Shown: positions 1-10,834 of the stretch, piece by piece | Position numbering within the stretch: position 1 is the stretch's first letter | How the letters are laid out: every line of letters begins with the position of its first letter | From: Pseudomonas abyssi | GTDB taxonomy: Bacteria > Pseudomonadota > Gammaproteobacteria > Pseudomonadales > Pseudomonadaceae | Length of the DNA stretch: 64,000 nucleotides | Reading direction: 5' to 3' | Assembly: GCF_002307495.1 (NCBI RefSeq) | Contig: NZ_NTMR01000002.1 | Location: forward strand, 62,001-126,000 | Position numbers and translations under genes: made by a program | The notes under the pieces: model-generated | What the model saw: the letters and a program-made list of their open reading frames with translations, nothing else | What the model was told of the DNA's origin: nothing | The model's database searches: none

Positions 1-1078
1 CGACCGGCACGCCATTGCCCTTGGCCCACTTGATAAAGTCCATCACGATCAGGAAGTAGCCGGGGAAGCCCATCTGATTGATGATGTCGAGTTCGAAGTT
101 CAGGCGGTCGATATAAACCTGACGCTTGGCCTCGTAGTCCGGCGTGTCGGGCGGCAGAATGACCTTGAGGCGCTCTTCCAGCCCCTCGAAGGAGACCTTC
201 TTGAAGAACTCCGCCTCGGTCATCCCCTCGGGTACCGGAAAGTCCGGCAGGAAGTACTTACCCAGCTGCACATCGATGTTGCAGCGCTTGGCAATCTCGA
301 CGCTGTTTTCCAGCGCTTCGGGGATGTCAGAGAACAGCTCTGCCATCTCGTCCGGGGTTTTCAGATACTGCTCTTCGCTGTACTGCCGGACCCGACGCGG
401 ATCATCCAGCGCGCGCCCTTCGCCGATACAGACGCGTGTCTCATGGGCCTCAAAATCGCTGCGCTTGAGAAAGCGCACGTCATTGGTCGCCACCACCGGA
501 CAACCGCTGCGAGCCGCCAGCGCGACCGCCGCGTGCACATGCTCTTCATCATTGACGCGGCTGGTGCGCTGCAGCTCCAGATAGAAACGCCCGGGGAACA
601 CGCCCATCCAGTAGGCCAGCAGATCATCAGCCCGTTCGGGGCTGGAGGACAGCAGCGCCAGACCGACTTCGCCCTCCTTCGCAGCCGACAGCGCAATCAC
701 GCCTTCACTGGCCTCGGCCACCCACTCACGGCGGACCGTCACCAGGCCATTGCGCTGCCCCTCGGTAAAGCCACGGGAGACCAGCTCGGTCAGGTTGCGG
801 TAGCCCTTCGGGTCCATCGCCAGCAGGCTGATACGGGTCAGCACGCTGTCGTCTTCGGCGTCGGTCAGCCAAAGGTCAACACCCGAGATCGGTTTGATGC
901 CGGCGCCGGTCGCCGTCTTGTAGAACTTGACCAGACTGCACATGTTGTTCTGGTCGGTGATCGCCACCGCCGGCATGCCCGCCTCGCCGACGGCCTTGAT
1001 CAAGGGCTTGACCTTGACCAGTCCGTCGACCAGGGAATATTCACTGTGGACACGCAGGTGAATGAAGGAAGGTGACAT
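1..1078 (-). CDS. dnaE: DNA polymerase III alpha subunit, N-terminal part (cut by window edge)
   Basis: The catalytic subunit of the replicative polymerase. The start is the ATG at 1078; translation leftward gives a PHP domain opening with MSPSFIHLRVHSEYS and continues without a stop to base 1, about 359 residues. The PHP-type HSEYS motif, the AITDQNN motif and the TNDVRFL stretch are typical of DnaE rather than DnaE2. It is the last gene of the lpx-rnhB-dnaE cluster, 104 bases after rnhB. The C-terminal two thirds lie outside the window. Confidence 0.95.
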   Translation of the reverse strand, partial: MSPSFIHLRVHSEYSLVDGLVKVKPLIKAVGEAGMPAVAITDQNNMCSLVKFYKTATGAGIKPISGVDLWLTDAEDDSVLTRISLLAMDPKGYRNLTELVSRGFTEGQRNGLVTVRREWVAEASEGVIALSAAKEGEVGLALLSSSPERADDLLAYWMGVFPGRFYLELQRTSRVNDEEHVHAAVALAARSGCPVVATNDVRFLKRSDFEAHETRVCIGEGRALDDPRRVRQYSEEQYLKTPDEMAELFSDIPEALENSVEIAKRCNIDVQLGKYFLPDFPVPEGMTEAEFFKKVSFEGLEERLKVILPPDTPDYEAKRQVYIDRLNFELDIINQMGFPGYFLIVMDFIKWAKGNGVPV

Positions 1079-1182
1079 GGAAATCCTGTTTCAGATGGCG
1101 GAACGTCAGGCAGCAAATTGTAGCGACGGGGAACTGCTGCGGCCAGTCGCAGCAGGCAGAACTGTGTGAGCGTTTTAGCGTA

Positions 1183-1788
1183 TTACTGTTCCAGCGCCTT
1201 GCGCACCGGGCCGAATGAACGGCGATGAATAGGAGTAGCACCCAGCTCGCGCAGCGCGGCCAAGTGTACTGGTGTGGGGTAACCCTTGTGGCCGGCAATG
1301 CCATAGCCGGGGTATTGCTGGTCCAGTTCGAGCATTTCCCGGTCACGGGCAACCTTGGCAAGAATGGAGGCAGCGGCGATGGCCGGCACACGGCTGTCGC
1401 CCTTGACCACCGGCTCACTGCGCATCGGCAATAGCGGGCAGCGGTTACCGTCCACCAGCACCAGCGTCGGCTGCGTGCTCAAACCGGCCACTGCGCGCTG
1501 CATGGCCAACATGGTGGCGTGCAGAATATTCAAGCGGTCGATTTCCTCGACCTCGGCGCGGGCGATGCACCAGGCCAGCGCGCGCTCCTGAATCAACGGA
1601 AACAGCGCCTCGCGGCGTGCTTCGGTCAGTTTCTTGGAGTCATTCAGGCCTTCAATTGGGCGGGCCGGGTCGAGGATTACCGCGGCGGTAACCACGGCAC
1701 CGCACAGCGGGCCACGCCCCACCTCGTCGACCCCGGCCACCAGCTCGTCGTCAGCGGGCGCGGCCCAGTCCATGAGCAGCTGGCTCAC
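1183..1788 (-). CDS. rnhB: Ribonuclease HII
   Basis: Cleaves the RNA strand of RNA-DNA hybrids and removes single misincorporated ribonucleotides. The 201-residue protein has the family-defining start of the fold, [17 protein letters not shown] (about residues 18-34, with the catalytic Asp-Glu pair), [12 protein letters not shown] (about 49-60), LVDGN and the [16 protein letters not shown] helix, here [12 protein letters not shown]. Length is normal. The start overlaps the lpxB stop by four bases, so the two are translationally coupled in the lipid A/dnaE cluster. Confidence 0.96.
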   Translation of the reverse strand: MSQLLMDWAAPADDELVAGVDEVGRGPLCGAVVTAAVILDPARPIEGLNDSKKLTEARREALFPLIQERALAWCIARAEVEEIDRLNILHATMLAMQRAVAGLSTQPTLVLVDGNRCPLLPMRSEPVVKGDSRVPAIAAASILAKVARDREMLELDQQYPGYGIAGHKGYPTPVHLAALRELGATPIHRRSFGPVRKALEQ

Positions 1789-2966
1789 ACCTTGCCCCGC
1801 GCGTCCAACAGCTCGGCAACGGCCTCGGCGGCACTCTGATCGGCGTCACGACGCAGCATCTGGTGCAGCTCCATAAAGGTCTGCTCGGTTTCCACCCGCT
1901 CCGCCGTTGGCAGCAAGCGTTCCAGCAGCGCGGGGCCCATGGCTTCAGGCGTCGCCGCATCCTGCAGGAACTCGGGCGCCACCTCACGGCCGGCCAGCAG
2001 GTTGGGCAGCGACACATGCCCGACCTTGACCAGGCGCTTGAGAATACGGAAGGTGAGCCCGGCCATGCGGTAGGCCACTACCATTGGGCGTTTGAACAGC
2101 ATGGCCTCCAGGGTCGCGGTACCGGAGGCGATCAGCACGGCATCGCAGGCGGCCAGCACCTCATGGGCCTGGCCATCATAGAGTCTCAGCGGCAGCTCAA
2201 GGCCGGTCTCGGCCAGGATTGCTTCCATCTGCTGGCGGCGCTCCGGACTGGCGCACGGCATGATGAATTGCAGCTCAGGCTGGCGCTCCAGGCACCAGGC
2301 GGCGGTCTCAAGAAAGACGCGCCCCAGCTTGCGCAGCTCGCCGTTGCGGCTGCCGGGCAACAACGCCAGGATACGGGCATCCTGCTCGACGCCGAGCACC
2401 CGGCGCGCAGCGGCGCGGTCGGGTTCCAGCGCAATACGGTCAGCCAGCGTGTGCCCGACGCAGCGCACAGCCACACCATGACGGTGATACACCTCTTCCT
2501 CGAAGGGGAACAGGGTCAGCATCAGATCGGTAGATTGGGCGATCCCCAGCACGCGCTTCTCGCGCCAGGCCCAGACCGACGGACTGACGTAATGCACGGT
2601 AGGAATGCCGACATCGCGCAGACGTTGCTCCACCCCCAAGGTGAAATCCGGCGCATCGATGCCGATGAACACGTCCGGCTGCTCCTGCTTGAGGTAATCA
2701 ACCAGTTCCCGACGAATCCGCAGCAGCTCGCGCAGGCGTCCGAGCACCTCAATCAGCCCCATGACCGACAGCCGCTCCATCGGTACGCGCGTCTGCATGC
2801 CTTCAGCCAGCATACGCGGGCCACCGATACCGATAAAACGGGCGTTGGGGAAGCGTTGTCTCAGCGCCGCGATGAGGCCGGCACCCAGGGTATCGCCCGA
2901 CGCCTCGCCGGCAACCAGCGCAATGCATAGGGGTTTGTCCGAGCGAACCGCTGCAATGCCAGACAT
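1785..2966 (-). CDS. lpxB: Lipid-A-disaccharide synthase
   Basis: Condenses UDP-2,3-diacylglucosamine with lipid X to form the lipid A disaccharide at the inner face of the cytoplasmic membrane. The 393-residue protein begins with a [13 protein letters not shown] motif (about residues 20-32), has YYV-type core segments such as [11 protein letters not shown], and a C-terminal nucleotide-binding region with [11 protein letters not shown] (about 280-290). It lies between lpxA and rnhB, one base after lpxA ends. All features match the family; nothing unusual. Confidence 0.96.
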   Translation of the reverse strand: MSGIAAVRSDKPLCIALVAGEASGDTLGAGLIAALRQRFPNARFIGIGGPRMLAEGMQTRVPMERLSVMGLIEVLGRLRELLRIRRELVDYLKQEQPDVFIGIDAPDFTLGVEQRLRDVGIPTVHYVSPSVWAWREKRVLGIAQSTDLMLTLFPFEEEVYHRHGVAVRCVGHTLADRIALEPDRAAARRVLGVEQDARILALLPGSRNGELRKLGRVFLETAAWCLERQPELQFIMPCASPERRQQMEAILAETGLELPLRLYDGQAHEVLAACDAVLIASGTATLEAMLFKRPMVVAYRMAGLTFRILKRLVKVGHVSLPNLLAGREVAPEFLQDAATPEAMGPALLERLLPTAERVETEQTFMELHQMLRRDADQSAAEAVAELLDARGKV

Positions 2967-2967
2967 G

Positions 2968-3744
2968 TCAGCGGGTAATGCCGCGGGTCGACTCGCTGAT
3001 TGACGTGCAATACAGCGCCACTTCAGGGAACTGCTCGGCTGTCTCGGCCAGCTCGGCCATTGCCTGGGCTGTGGTCAGACCCTGACGGTAGACCACCTTG
3101 TAGGCCCGACGCAGTGCACTGATCAGCTCCGCCGAGTAACCGCGCCGGCGCATGCCCTCGAAGTTCATGCCGTGGGCGCTGGCCGGGTTGCCGCCCACCA
3201 TGACAAAGGCGGGGATATCCTTGAATACCGCGCTATTGGCGGCGCTCATGGCAAAGGAGCCGATGTGGCAGAACTGATGCACCGTGGTGTAGCCACCCAG
3301 GATGGCGCCATCACCGATATGCACATGGCCGGCAATCGTCGCGTTGTTGGCCATGATGATGTTGTCGCCGACGACACAGTCGTGCGCCACATGGACATAG
3401 GCCATTAGCAGGTTGTTGCTGCCGATACGAGTAACGCCTGCGTCCTGCACGGTGCCGCGATGCAGGGTGCAGCCTTCACGGATGACGTTGTTGTCGCCGA
3501 TCACCAGCCGGGTAGGCTCGCCGGCATACTTTTTGTCCTGACACTCCTCACCCACCGAAGCAAACTGGAAAATCCGGTTATTGCGTCCGATGGTGGTCGG
3601 CCCCTTGATCACCACATGTGAAGCCACGCGGGTGCCGGCGCCGATCTCGACGTCCGGGCCAATCAAACTCCAGGGACCTACCTCGACGTCATCGGCCAAC
3701 CGCGCAGCGGGGTCAACAATCGCCAGAGGGTGAATACGACTCAT
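2968..3744 (-). CDS. lpxA: UDP-N-acetylglucosamine O-acyltransferase
   Basis: First step of lipid A synthesis: transfers a 3-hydroxyacyl chain from ACP to UDP-GlcNAc. The chosen start (ATG at 3744, [11 protein letters not shown]) gives 258 residues and overlaps the fabZ stop; a start six codons upstream is less like the family. The N-terminal two thirds is a left-handed beta helix of hexapeptide repeats (for example [19 protein letters not shown]). The conserved HVAHDC segment near residue 122 holds the catalytic histidine. Part of the lpxD-fabZ-lpxA-lpxB run. Confidence 0.96.
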   Translation of the reverse strand: MSRIHPLAIVDPAARLADDVEVGPWSLIGPDVEIGAGTRVASHVVIKGPTTIGRNNRIFQFASVGEECQDKKYAGEPTRLVIGDNNVIREGCTLHRGTVQDAGVTRIGSNNLLMAYVHVAHDCVVGDNIIMANNATIAGHVHIGDGAILGGYTTVHQFCHIGSFAMSAANSAVFKDIPAFVMVGGNPASAHGMNFEGMRRRGYSAELISALRRAYKVVYRQGLTTAQAMAELAETAEQFPEVALYCTSISESTRGITR

Positions 3745-4178
3745 ATCTTGCGTTCCGCACAAATGATCTCGGCCGAGCAGGCTTCCTTACCATCCACAGT
3801 AGCACGGCAGGCAAATTTCCAGATGCCACGTCTGTCGCTCAGGTAGGTCGCTTCCAGCTGCAGTTGATCACCCGGGACCACCGGTTGACGGAAGCGCAGC
3901 TTGTCGGAGCCGACGAAATAATAAAGGGTGCCATCCGCCGGTTTCACGCCCATCATCTTGAAGCCCAGCAGGCCTGCAGCCTGAGCCATCGCTTCGATGA
4001 TCAGCACACCCGGCATGATCGGGTGCTGGGGAAAGTGACCGTTGAAGAAGGGTTCGTTGACCGAGACGTTCTTGTAGGCACGAATCTGCTTGTTCTCAAG
4101 ATCCAGCTCCAGCACCCGGTCCACCAGCAGGAAGGGGTAACGGTGGGGCAGGTACTCTTTGATTTCGTTGATATCCAT
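3741..4178 (-). CDS. fabZ: 3-hydroxyacyl-ACP dehydratase
   Basis: Dehydrates 3-hydroxyacyl-ACP in type II fatty-acid elongation and competes with LpxA/LpxD for the same substrate, which explains its place between them. The ATG at 4178 ([21 protein letters not shown]) is the family start; the upstream Met in frame is not needed. The 145-residue hot-dog protein contains [21 protein letters not shown] with the catalytic His and the downstream Glu. It overlaps lpxA by four bases. Confidence 0.96.
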   Translation of the reverse strand: MDINEIKEYLPHRYPFLLVDRVLELDLENKQIRAYKNVSVNEPFFNGHFPQHPIMPGVLIIEAMAQAAGLLGFKMMGVKPADGTLYYFVGSDKLRFRQPVVPGDQLQLEATYLSDRRGIWKFACRATVDGKEACSAEIICAERKI

Positions 4179-4195
4179 GGATTGCTGGCCTTGCT

Positions 4196-4228
4196 GAAAA
4201 TAATAAAGGCGCCCCATGCCGGGGCGCC
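4196..4228 (-). terminator. Hairpin with U-rich tail between lpxD and fabZ
   Basis: An eight-pair GC-rich stem (GGCGCCCC at 4208-4215 with GGGGCGCC at 4221-4228, five-base loop) follows the lpxD stop. On the minus strand it is followed by TTTATTATTTT, so it could act as a weak terminator or attenuator that lowers fabZ-lpxA-lpxB expression relative to lpxD. Confidence 0.5.
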
Positions 4229-4230
4229 GG

Positions 4231-5292
4231 TCAGGCGTTTGATGAGTCAGAAGACGCCTGAGTCACCTGTTCGAGTTGTTTCTCCAACTGCTGGAGACGT
4301 TTGGCCATGCCATCGAGCTGGCGAATACGTGCCGCGCTCTTCTTCCAGTCTCCGGCGGGCTGCATGGCCGTACCGGACGAATAGGCACCCGGCTCGGTAA
4401 TGGAGCGCGTCACCATGGTCATGCCGCTGACGAACACATTGTCGCAGACCTCGATATGCCCGACCATGCCGACACCGCCGGCGATCATGCAGTGACGACC
4501 GATACGAGTGCTGCCGGAAATACCAACGCACGCCGCCATGGCCGTGTGATCGCCGATCTGTACGTTGTGCGCGATCTGAATCTGGTTGTCCAGCTTGACC
4601 CCATTTCCGATCAGCGTGTCCGCGAGCGCGCCGCGGTCAATGGTGGTATTGGCACCGATCTCAACATCGTCCCCGATGCGCACGCCACCAATCTGCGCAA
4701 TTTTCTGCCAGGTACCGCCCTGATTGGCAAAACCGAACCCTTCCGAGCCGATTACCGCGCCGGATTGAATCACTACGCGCTCGCCAATACTGACATCGTG
4801 ATACAGGGTTACCCGCGGCGCCAGCCAGCCGCCCGCGCCGATCCGCGAGCGGGCGCCGACAAAACACTGTGCACCGACGCTCACCCCGGCTTCGATGACC
4901 GCGCCCTCCTCGACCACCACCCCAGGACCGATATTGGCACTGACGTCGACCTGCGCGCTCGCTGCGACAACGGCGCTGGGGTGAATACCAGCGGCGGCGC
5001 GCGGCTTGCGATCAAACCGATGCGACAGGCGTGCGTAGGTGAGGTAAGGGTCAGCAACAATCAGCGCGTTACCGGCAAAACCCTCGGCATCCTGCGCCGT
5101 GAGCAGCACGGCACTGGCCCGACTATCGGCCAGGTATTTGCGGTACTGGGCGTTGGCCAGAAACGCCAGCTCGCCTGGACCGGCATCCTGCAGGGTAGCC
5201 AGACCGGTAATCTCGGTTTGCGGGTCCCCAACGAGTTGCGCGCCGAGCTCTTCAGCCAGGCGCGCAAGGGACAGAAATTGATCAGCACTCAT
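4231..5292 (-). CDS. lpxD: UDP-3-O-(3-hydroxyacyl)glucosamine N-acyltransferase
   Basis: Third step of lipid A synthesis: N-acylation of the deacetylated UDP-acylglucosamine. The 353-residue protein has an N-terminal uridine-binding domain, then a long series of hexapeptide repeats (left-handed beta helix) with the conserved [15 protein letters not shown] segment around residue 240, and a C-terminal helix rich in Gln/Lys (QLEKQLEQ). The start overlaps the skp stop (ATGA). The order skp-lpxD-fabZ is the standard gammaproteobacterial one. Confidence 0.96.
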   Translation of the reverse strand: MSADQFLSLARLAEELGAQLVGDPQTEITGLATLQDAGPGELAFLANAQYRKYLADSRASAVLLTAQDAEGFAGNALIVADPYLTYARLSHRFDRKPRAAAGIHPSAVVAASAQVDVSANIGPGVVVEEGAVIEAGVSVGAQCFVGARSRIGAGGWLAPRVTLYHDVSIGERVVIQSGAVIGSEGFGFANQGGTWQKIAQIGGVRIGDDVEIGANTTIDRGALADTLIGNGVKLDNQIQIAHNVQIGDHTAMAACVGISGSTRIGRHCMIAGGVGMVGHIEVCDNVFVSGMTMVTRSITEPGAYSSGTAMQPAGDWKKSAARIRQLDGMAKRLQQLEKQLEQVTQASSDSSNA

Positions 5293-5798
5293 CAGCGGCT
5301 GCTGTTCAGACGCTCGATAACCTGGCGGGTGATATCGAACTGCGGCTTGACGTCAACAACACCGCCGCGATCCAGCACCAGATCGTAACCGCCTGCGCTC
5401 AGCACCGCTTCTACCGCCGAATCCAGCTTGGGCTTGAGGGCTTCAAGCATTTGACGATCAGACTGAGCCTTGGCTTCGTTCAGCTCGCGCGAGGCAACCT
5501 GGAACTCACGAGCCTTTTGGCGGAACTCGAGATCCAGCTTCTCCGCCTCACTTTGGCTCAGTTGCTCGCCATCGCGCTGCAGGCGCTCTTGCAGACGTTT
5601 GGCTTCGGCTTCCAGATTCTTCACACGTTGCAGCTGCGAGCCAAACTGCTGCTCGGCATCAACGGAGTACTTCTTGGCCGCGTCGGATTCCAGCAACGCC
5701 ATTTGATAGTCGAGAACAGCGATCTTCATCTCGGCGGACACCTGGAAGCTGGCCATGGCCAGCAGTGACATCACTGCCACACGCGTAAACTTACCCAC
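5292..5798 (-). CDS. skp: Periplasmic chaperone Skp/OmpH
   Basis: Holds unfolded outer-membrane proteins in the periplasm before delivery to the BamA complex encoded next door. The 168-residue protein has a signal peptide ([22 protein letters not shown], cleavage after residue 22), then the KIAVLDYQ strand and a long charged coiled-coil segment (about residues 45-120), the tentacles of the jellyfish-shaped trimer. It is 44 bases downstream of bamA and overlaps lpxD. Confidence 0.94.
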   Translation of the reverse strand: MGKFTRVAVMSLLAMASFQVSAEMKIAVLDYQMALLESDAAKKYSVDAEQQFGSQLQRVKNLEAEAKRLQERLQRDGEQLSQSEAEKLDLEFRQKAREFQVASRELNEAKAQSDRQMLEALKPKLDSAVEAVLSAGGYDLVLDRGGVVDVKPQFDITRQVIERLNSSR

Positions 5799-5842
5799 TC
5801 TGATACTCCTGATTACGATTGCTCGATAGTGTTTGGATTGCG

Positions 5843-8194
5843 TCAGAAACTCTGACCAAGGGTGAACTGGAACACCTGGGTGTCGTCAGCCGAGTCGCTG
5901 TTCAGCGGCATGGCCAGACTGAAGCCCAGCGGGCCCAGTGCGGTCAACCAGGACAGGCCCACGCCGACACTGTAGCGCAGCTCGCCAAGGTCGACTTCAC
6001 CACAACCCGGGTTCTTGTCGCCCTCAACGGTCGTCTTCCGCGTGCACTGGGTATCGTATACGTTACCCACATCGAAGAACAGAGCGGTACGCAGCGAACG
6101 CTGATCCTTCACGAAGGGCGCAGGGAATACCACTTCAGCGCCACCGGTGATCTTGATGTTACCGCCGAAGGGCAGCGAATCCTGGTCCGGGTCGGCTGCA
6201 TTGGGCGTACTCTTCGGCCCGAGGGTGCCGTCTTCGAAGCCACGTACTGAGCCGATACCGCCAGCGTAGTAATGCTCATAGAACGGCATCTGGTCGGTGC
6301 CGCCCAGCCCGCGACCAAAGCCCAGGTCGGTGTGCAGACGCAGGGTCAGATCTTCGCTCATCGGGAAGAAGCGCTGTGCCTTGTAGTCCAGGGTGTAGAA
6401 CTCAAGATCGCTGCCCGGGACAGTCACATGCCAGGAGACGTTCTGCGAGTAACCACGGTCCGGGAAGACACCACGGTTGAGCGTGCTCTGCGACCAGGAT
6501 GTGTCGAAGAACAGGTTGGTGAAGTTATCACCTTCGTTGTTCAGGAAGTCCAGGATCTCCTGCACGGTGTAGACACCGCTCTTGATCTTGTCGTGCTGCG
6601 CGCTCATACCGAAAGAGATGCGCGAGGTGTCACTGATCGGGTAGCCGAAATTGAAGCCTGCACCGTAGGAGTCTACGGCGTAACTGGTGACGTCAACGTC
6701 CAGCTCGTCGTAGTCGGTGGTGCGGTAGAAGGCGTTGTAGCCAAAGCTCAAACCGTCGACGGTGAAATAGGGGTCCATGAAGCCGAAGGACAGCGAGGTC
6801 TGGTAGTCGGAGCGGTTGGCGCCGATGCTTACACGGTTACCGGTCCCGAAGAAGTTGTTCTGGCTGATCGAGCCGCCGAGGATGATACCCGAGCTCTGGG
6901 AGAAACCAAGGCTGGCAGTCACGGAACCGGAAGGCTGCTCTTCTACCGCATAGTTGACGTCGATCAGGTCGTCCGCGCCAGGCACCGGCACGGTCTCGAC
7001 GTTGACTTCCTTGAAGAAGCCCAGACGCTCAAGACGTGTCTTGGACTGGTCGATCAGATAGGTTGACGCCCAGCCCCCTTCCATCTGGCGCATCTCGCGA
7101 CGCAGCACCTGGTCTTCGGTCTTGGTGTTGCCACGGAAGTTGATGCGGTTGACATAGGCGCGCTTGCCCGGATCAACGTAGAAGGTAACCGAGACGGTCT
7201 TGTCGTCTTCGTGAATTTCCGGAATGCCGTTGACGCTGGCGAAGGTGTAGCCCTCGTTACCCAGGCGGCGGCTGATCAGATCAGACGTGGAGGTCATCAC
7301 CTGACGAGAAAAAATCTGGCCCGGCTCGACCAGCATCAGACGGCGTACTTCAGATTCATCGACGATCAGGTCACCCGACAGACTGACATCTCGAATGCTG
7401 TAACGCTCGCCTTCGTTGATGTTGACGGTCACATAGACGTGCTTCTTGTCGGGGGTAATGGCTACCTGAGTGGAGGCGACATCCATGTTGATGTAGCCAC
7501 GGTCCAGGTAATAGGAGCGCAGACGCTCAAGGTCGCCAGACAGCTTCTCGCGCGAGTACTTGTCGTCATTGCGCAGGAAGGACAGCCAACCACTGGTTTT
7601 CAGCTCGAACAGGTCTACCAGGTCTTCGGTTGGGAAGACGGTGTTGCCCACAACGTTGATGTGGGAAATCGCGGCAACAGAGCCCTCATCAATGACAATT
7701 TTCAGCGCGACACGGTTGCGCGGTTCAGGAATCACCTGGGCTTCGATGTCGGCAGAGTAACGCCCCTGCGACACATACTGACGCAGCAGTTCGTTGCGCA
7801 CCCCTTCCAGCGTGGCGCGCTGGAAGATCTCACCTTCGGCCAGGCCGGCAGCGCTCAGACCGGTCAACAGATCTTCGCTCTTGATCGCCTTGTTGCCTTC
7901 GAGCTCGATGGACGAAATAGACGGGCGCTCAACCACGTTGATAACCAGCACGTTACCGTCACGGCCCAGCTGGATGTCCTGGAAAAAGCCGGTGCGGAAC
8001 AGCGAGCGCGTCGCCTCCACCAGCTCCTGGTCATCCACTTCATCACCAATATTCAGCGGCAGGGAGGTAAACACGCTACCGGCAGACACCCTCTGCAGGC
8101 CGTTGACGCGGATATCGGAAATCTGGAAGGCATCTGCAAAGGCGCCCTGCGCCATAAACATCGAGAACAGCGCAGGCAATAGGTAACGTTTCAT
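5843..8194 (-). CDS. bamA: Outer-membrane protein assembly factor BamA
   Basis: Omp85 insertase that folds beta-barrel proteins into the outer membrane. The 783-residue protein has a signal peptide ending in GAFA, five POTRA domains (about 22-430; the first opens with FQISDIRVNGLQRV), and a C-terminal 16-strand barrel with the lid-lock motif VRGFEDGTLGPK. The last residue is Phe within a FQFTLGQSF beta-signal. It sits between rseP and skp. Essential in this group. Confidence 0.97.
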   Translation of the reverse strand: MKRYLLPALFSMFMAQGAFADAFQISDIRVNGLQRVSAGSVFTSLPLNIGDEVDDQELVEATRSLFRTGFFQDIQLGRDGNVLVINVVERPSISSIELEGNKAIKSEDLLTGLSAAGLAEGEIFQRATLEGVRNELLRQYVSQGRYSADIEAQVIPEPRNRVALKIVIDEGSVAAISHINVVGNTVFPTEDLVDLFELKTSGWLSFLRNDDKYSREKLSGDLERLRSYYLDRGYINMDVASTQVAITPDKKHVYVTVNINEGERYSIRDVSLSGDLIVDESEVRRLMLVEPGQIFSRQVMTSTSDLISRRLGNEGYTFASVNGIPEIHEDDKTVSVTFYVDPGKRAYVNRINFRGNTKTEDQVLRREMRQMEGGWASTYLIDQSKTRLERLGFFKEVNVETVPVPGADDLIDVNYAVEEQPSGSVTASLGFSQSSGIILGGSISQNNFFGTGNRVSIGANRSDYQTSLSFGFMDPYFTVDGLSFGYNAFYRTTDYDELDVDVTSYAVDSYGAGFNFGYPISDTSRISFGMSAQHDKIKSGVYTVQEILDFLNNEGDNFTNLFFDTSWSQSTLNRGVFPDRGYSQNVSWHVTVPGSDLEFYTLDYKAQRFFPMSEDLTLRLHTDLGFGRGLGGTDQMPFYEHYYAGGIGSVRGFEDGTLGPKSTPNAADPDQDSLPFGGNIKITGGAEVVFPAPFVKDQRSLRTALFFDVGNVYDTQCTRKTTVEGDKNPGCGEVDLGELRYSVGVGLSWLTALGPLGFSLAMPLNSDSADDTQVFQFTLGQSF

Positions 8195-8267
8195 GAAATC
8201 CGTTCTGATTCAGCTGATTGTAATCTTAATCTGCACGCTGGCAGCTCGTATTCAGGCAGTGCACGCG

Positions 8268-9629
8268 TCAGCCACCAAGGCGACTGATATCGTTATAAAT
8301 GGCAAACAGCATGACGCCAACAATCAGGCTTAACCCGATCTGCAGCCCCCATGTCTGAATTCGCTCGGAAAGAGGCTTGCCCCTGATCCACTCGGCCACG
8401 TAGTAAACCAGGTGGCCGCCATCCAGAACCGGTATCGGCAAAAGGTTCAACACCCCGAGACTGATACTCAAGTACGCGATAAAACTGAGAAAACTTTCCA
8501 GCCCCGACTTGGCCGAGGCGCCCGCCACTTTAGCAATGGTTATCGGGCCACTCAAGTTTTTTGCCGAGACCAGCCCGGTCAGCATTTTCTTCAGCGAGTC
8601 CAGCGTCAACGCCGTCATTTCCCAGGTCTTGGTCACCGCTACCGGTATCGCCACCAAGGGGTTGTAGCTGATCTGACGCTGCATGTGTGCCGGCATTTCC
8701 ACCCCTTCGACACCAGCACCCACATAACCGACGACAACGTCATTGGCCGGCTTGGGGCGCGGCGTCAACGCCAGCTCCACCTGTTCACCGTCGCGTTCGA
8801 CCAGAATAGTGAGGGTTTGTTGCGCGCTCGCCTGAATCGTCGGTACCACCTCGGTCAGCCAGTCACTAACCGGCTCACCGTCGATCGCCAGAATCAGATC
8901 TCCCGGCTGCAGGCCAGCCTCGGCGGCAGCCCCGTCACTGGCGACTTGCCCAAGACGCGGCGGGATCTGCGGCTGCCAACTGGTCAAGCCCAGCGCCGCC
9001 ATCGGGTCCGGTTCCTCAACGCCTTTGAGCCAGTCGTCCAGCCGCAGTTGGTAGCGGGTCTCGGCGCCGCTTTCAAAGGGCTTGGCTGTCACTTCCAGCG
9101 TGCCGCTTTCACCAAGCCGGCGAATCAACTGCAGGTTGACGTCCTGCCAGCTGCGGATCTGCGTGCCATCAACGCCGGTCAACTCCAGGCCGGAGCGCAA
9201 ACCCGCCTCGGCGGCCGGGGTACCTGCAGGCACAGGGCCAAGCACAGGAGCAACGGTACTAAAACCCACCACAGCGACAATCCAGAAAGCCACGATAGCG
9301 AGCAGAAAATTGGCAATAGGACCGGCGGCTACTACCGCGATACGCTGCTTGACGGTCTTGCGATTGAAGGCCTGATCCAGCTCATGCTCGGCGACCGGGG
9401 CCTCGCGCTCATCCAGCATTTTGACGTAGCCGCCCAGTGGGATGGCGGCGATGGCATATTCAGTGCCCTTGCGGTCGTGCCAACGCAGCAGCGCCGGCCC
9501 AAACCCGATGGAGAAACGCAGCACCTTGATACCGCAGCGGCGGGCCACCCAAAAATGGCCGTATTCATGAATGGTCACCAGCAGCCCCAGGGCAACCACC
9601 GTGGCCAGCAACGTAGACAGCAGATCCAT
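8268..9629 (-). CDS. rseP: Site-2 membrane metalloprotease RseP
   Basis: Intramembrane zinc protease that cleaves the anti-sigma factor RseA/MucA after DegS/AlgW, releasing the envelope-stress sigma factor. The 453-residue protein has HEYGHF (HExxH) in the first membrane helix near residue 22, two PDZ domains (about 110-290), the NLLPIPVLDGGHL motif with the third zinc ligand, and a C-terminal membrane helix. It is nine bases downstream of dxr and 73 bases upstream of bamA. Confidence 0.96.
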   Translation of the reverse strand: MDLLSTLLATVVALGLLVTIHEYGHFWVARRCGIKVLRFSIGFGPALLRWHDRKGTEYAIAAIPLGGYVKMLDEREAPVAEHELDQAFNRKTVKQRIAVVAAGPIANFLLAIVAFWIVAVVGFSTVAPVLGPVPAGTPAAEAGLRSGLELTGVDGTQIRSWQDVNLQLIRRLGESGTLEVTAKPFESGAETRYQLRLDDWLKGVEEPDPMAALGLTSWQPQIPPRLGQVASDGAAAEAGLQPGDLILAIDGEPVSDWLTEVVPTIQASAQQTLTILVERDGEQVELALTPRPKPANDVVVGYVGAGVEGVEMPAHMQRQISYNPLVAIPVAVTKTWEMTALTLDSLKKMLTGLVSAKNLSGPITIAKVAGASAKSGLESFLSFIAYLSISLGVLNLLPIPVLDGGHLVYYVAEWIRGKPLSERIQTWGLQIGLSLIVGVMLFAIYNDISRLGG

Positions 9630-9637
9630 TCAGTACC

Positions 9638-10834
9638 TCACAAGGTGATCGACAGGCTCCGCGCGCGCACCCAGCGCTGCGCGTGAGCCCGAGCCAGCCG
9701 ATCGGCTGACAGAATGTGCTCCAGATGACTTACCGACTCGCCTGGCAACTGCGTCAGAGCGTCCTCGATAATAACAGGGATATCGGTAAAGCCCACTCGA
9801 CCCTCGAGAAACGCCTGCACCGCCACTTCATTGGCGGCATTGAGCACCGCACAACTGGTCCCCCCGGCCGCCGCGGCCTCGCGCGCCAGGCGCAGACACG
9901 GGAAGCGGACCGGGTCCGGCGCCTCAAAATCCAGACGAGCGGTCAACAACAGATCCAGCGCACTGACCCCCGAATCGATGCGTTCTGGCCAGGCCAGGGC
10001 ATGGGCGATGGGAGTGCGCATATCCGGATTACCCAGCTGCGCCAGCACCGAGCCGTCGACGTAGTCGACCAGCGAGTGCACCACGCTCTGCGGATGAACA
10101 ACCACCTCAACCTGATCCGGGCGCGCATCAAACAGCCAGCAGGCCTCAATCAGCTCCAGCCCCTTGTTCATCATGCTGGCCGAGTCGACTGAAATCTTCT
10201 GCCCCATCGACCAGTTCGGATGGGCACAGGCCTGAGCTGGCGTCACGTGAGCCAGCTCAGCCTGCGAAAAATTACGGAAAGGACCGCCGGAGGCAGTCAA
10301 CAGAATACGGCGTACACCGACATGCGCGAGCCCGTCGGCATAGTTGCCCGGCATGCACTGGAAGATCGCGTTGTGTTCGCTGTCGATGGGCAGCAACTGG
10401 GCGCCGGAGGCGTGTACGGCCCGCATGAATAGGGCGCCAGACATGACCAGCGCCTCCTTGTTGGCGAGCAATACCCGCTTGCCCGCCTGGGCGGCTGCCA
10501 GCGTGGGCCGCAGACCCGCTGCTCCGACAATGGCAGCCATAACCACATCGACACCGTCGACGGAGGCCACATCGGCCAGCGCATCCTCGCCCCAGCTCAC
10601 CTCAGTAGGCAGGCCTGCCTCGCGCAAGACCTGCTGCAGCGCCACTGCCTGCTCGCTCGTAGCGACAACGGCGCGGTCCGGGCGGTGCTGACGACATTGA
10701 TCAGCCAGCTCCGCCATGCGGCTATGGCCAGTCAGTGCGTAAACCCGATAACGCTCGGGATGACGGGCAATCACATCCAGTGTGCTGACCCCAATAGAGC
10801 CGGTTGCCCCCAGCACGGTAACCGACAGGGTCAC
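9638..10834 (-). CDS. dxr: 1-deoxy-D-xylulose 5-phosphate reductoisomerase
   Basis: Second step of the MEP isoprenoid pathway: NADPH-dependent rearrangement of DXP to MEP. The 398-residue protein opens with a Rossmann nucleotide site ([13 protein letters not shown]), has the NKEALVMSG and [11 protein letters not shown] motifs (the latter with the metal and substrate ligands near residues 150-160) and the [10 protein letters not shown] segment. Its start overlaps the cdsA stop by four bases. It feeds uppS, encoded two genes upstream. Confidence 0.97.
   Translation of the reverse strand: MTLSVTVLGATGSIGVSTLDVIARHPERYRVYALTGHSRMAELADQCRQHRPDRAVVATSEQAVALQQVLREAGLPTEVSWGEDALADVASVDGVDVVMAAIVGAAGLRPTLAAAQAGKRVLLANKEALVMSGALFMRAVHASGAQLLPIDSEHNAIFQCMPGNYADGLAHVGVRRILLTASGGPFRNFSQAELAHVTPAQACAHPNWSMGQKISVDSASMMNKGLELIEACWLFDARPDQVEVVVHPQSVVHSLVDYVDGSVLAQLGNPDMRTPIAHALAWPERIDSGVSALDLLLTARLDFEAPDPVRFPCLRLAREAAAAGGTSCAVLNAANEVAVQAFLEGRVGFTDIPVIIEDALTQLPGESVSHLEHILSADRLARAHAQRWVRARSLSITL

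Noticed and set aside
1863-2930. Long plus-strand frames opposite lpxB, bamA, rseP and lpxD
   Set aside because: They are antisense to genes with full family motifs; their compositions (His/Gln/Arg-rich) are typical of mirror frames in GC-rich coding DNA.
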